Part shown: positions 23,795 through 24,062 of the stretch, in pieces
Numbering within the stretch: position 1 is the first letter of the stretch
How the letters are laid out: each line of letters begins with the position of its first letter
From: Flavobacteriales bacterium UBA1694
GTDB lineage: Bacteria > Bacteroidota > Bacteroidia > Flavobacteriales > Weeksellaceae
Assembly: GCA_002319955.1 (NCBI GenBank)
Contig: DCJS01000042.1
Location: 23,218 to 47,279 of the forward strand
Length of the DNA: 24,062 nucleotides
Reading direction: 5' to 3'
The notes under the pieces: model-generated
What the model saw: only the letters and a program-made list of their open reading frames with translations
Told to the model about the DNA's origin: nothing
Database searches by the model: none
Position numbers and translations under genes: made by a program

Positions 23795-23823
23795 TTTGTT
23801 TAAAGGTTTTTTTCTTAGTTTTG
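23795..23823 (+). promoter_or_regulatory. Promoter of the DoxX-family gene
   Basis: TTTG (23795-23798) and the exact -7 box TAGTTTTG (23816-23823) are 17 bases apart, a good Bacteroidota promoter. The start near 23830 leaves a leader of about 14 bases before the ATG at 23844. Confidence 0.65.
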
Positions 23824-23843
23824 TTATCTAATCGCTACGACTT

Positions 23844-24062
23844 ATGAACTTTTTAACATCCATTAAAAGCTATTCTCGCATTAACGATTTTATTCTACTC
23901 GCTGTGCGACTTTTCGTCGGATTTGGGATGATTTCTCATGGATTTCCAAAACTGATGAAGTTTTCATCTGGAGAGCCAATTGAGTTTTATAATTTTCTCG
24001 GCCTTGGTGCGGAGTTCTCCTTAGGCTTTTGCATCTTTATAGAAGTCGTTTGTTCCATATTT
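23844..24062 (+). CDS. DoxX-family membrane protein, 3' end beyond the window
   Basis: Only the first 73 residues are present; the frame is open to the last base. The start ATG follows a good promoter. The N-terminus is hydrophilic (S-I-K-S-Y-S-R-I-N-D-F), then a membrane helix begins (I-L-L-A-V-R-L-F-V-G-F-G-M-I-S-H-G), followed by F-P-K-L-M-K-F-S and G-L-G-A-E-F-S-L-G-F-C-I-F-I-E-V-V-C-S. The R-L-x-x-G-x-x-x-x-x-H-G pattern of helix 1 and the second helix with an internal acidic residue are those of DoxX-like inner-membrane proteins of four helices. Their role is not settled. Confidence 0.78.
   Translation, partial: MNFLTSIKSYSRINDFILLAVRLFVGFGMISHGFPKLMKFSSGEPIEFYNFLGLGAEFSLGFCIFIEVVCSIF

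Noticed and set aside
1..24062. CRISPR array, insertion sequence, prophage or defence island
   Set aside because: No regularly spaced repeats, no transposase or integrase, no phage or nuclease genes seen; the content is housekeeping and ordinary accessory genes.

Overview
The window is a compact stretch of a chromosome from a member of the Bacteroidota, most likely order Flavobacteriales. A Weeksellaceae-like (Chryseobacterium-type) host is my best guess, but only by family resemblance. Three things point this way. Exact or near-exact Bacteroidota promoter -7 boxes (TAnnTTTG) precede many genes, while Shine-Dalgarno sequences are mostly absent. Secreted proteins have short signal peptides ending in A-Q. 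The order map / SAM methyltransferase / era and the mix of families (GbsR-controlled RND pump, L-lysine 6-transaminase, DUF2007, BT0820-like HAD) are also typical.

Layout. 1-2022: the 3' end of an ALDH7-type aldehyde dehydrogenase followed by L-lysine 6-transaminase, together a lysine to 2-aminoadipate route closed by a strong terminator. 2154-6435: two secreted amidohydrolase-fold proteins in tandem. The 994-residue one carries a metal-ligand-less N-terminal half and a ligand-complete C-terminal half; the 427-residue one lacks the HxH metal motif. 6552-8092: a DUF2007 protein with its own terminator, a GNAT acetyltransferase and a Maa/NodL-type O-acetyltransferase. 8260-14690: a complete four-gene tripartite efflux operon (GbsR/MarR regulator, lipoprotein adaptor, RND pump, outer-membrane factor). 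It has a 10-8-10 inverted repeat centred on the -33 element of its promoter and ends in a terminator. 14750-14864: tRNA-Ala(GGC) with a long perfect terminator hairpin.

14968-16014 (minus strand): a secreted TonB-C-like protein broken by a one-base frameshift, and a LEA-like protein built of 11-residue repeats. 16140-16700: DNA-3-methyladenine glycosylase I. 16752-17990 (minus): nucleoside phosphorylase downstream of a SUI1/YciH-type factor. 18160-20735: cofactor-independent phosphoglycerate mutase and an acyl-ACP desaturase. 20826-23772: a HAD phosphatase, methionine aminopeptidase, a methyltransferase and the GTPase Era. 23844 to the end: the start of a DoxX-family membrane protein.

Most of the window is housekeeping or ordinary accessory content. 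I see no phage, insertion sequence, CRISPR array or defence system. The observations most worth following are the dead/live/dead amidohydrolase arrangement, the operator placed on the efflux promoter, the hairpin between the adaptor and pump genes, the frameshifted TonB-C gene, the LEA-like repeats, and several coding starts that must be moved because the apparent TTG start codon is part of a -7 promoter box.
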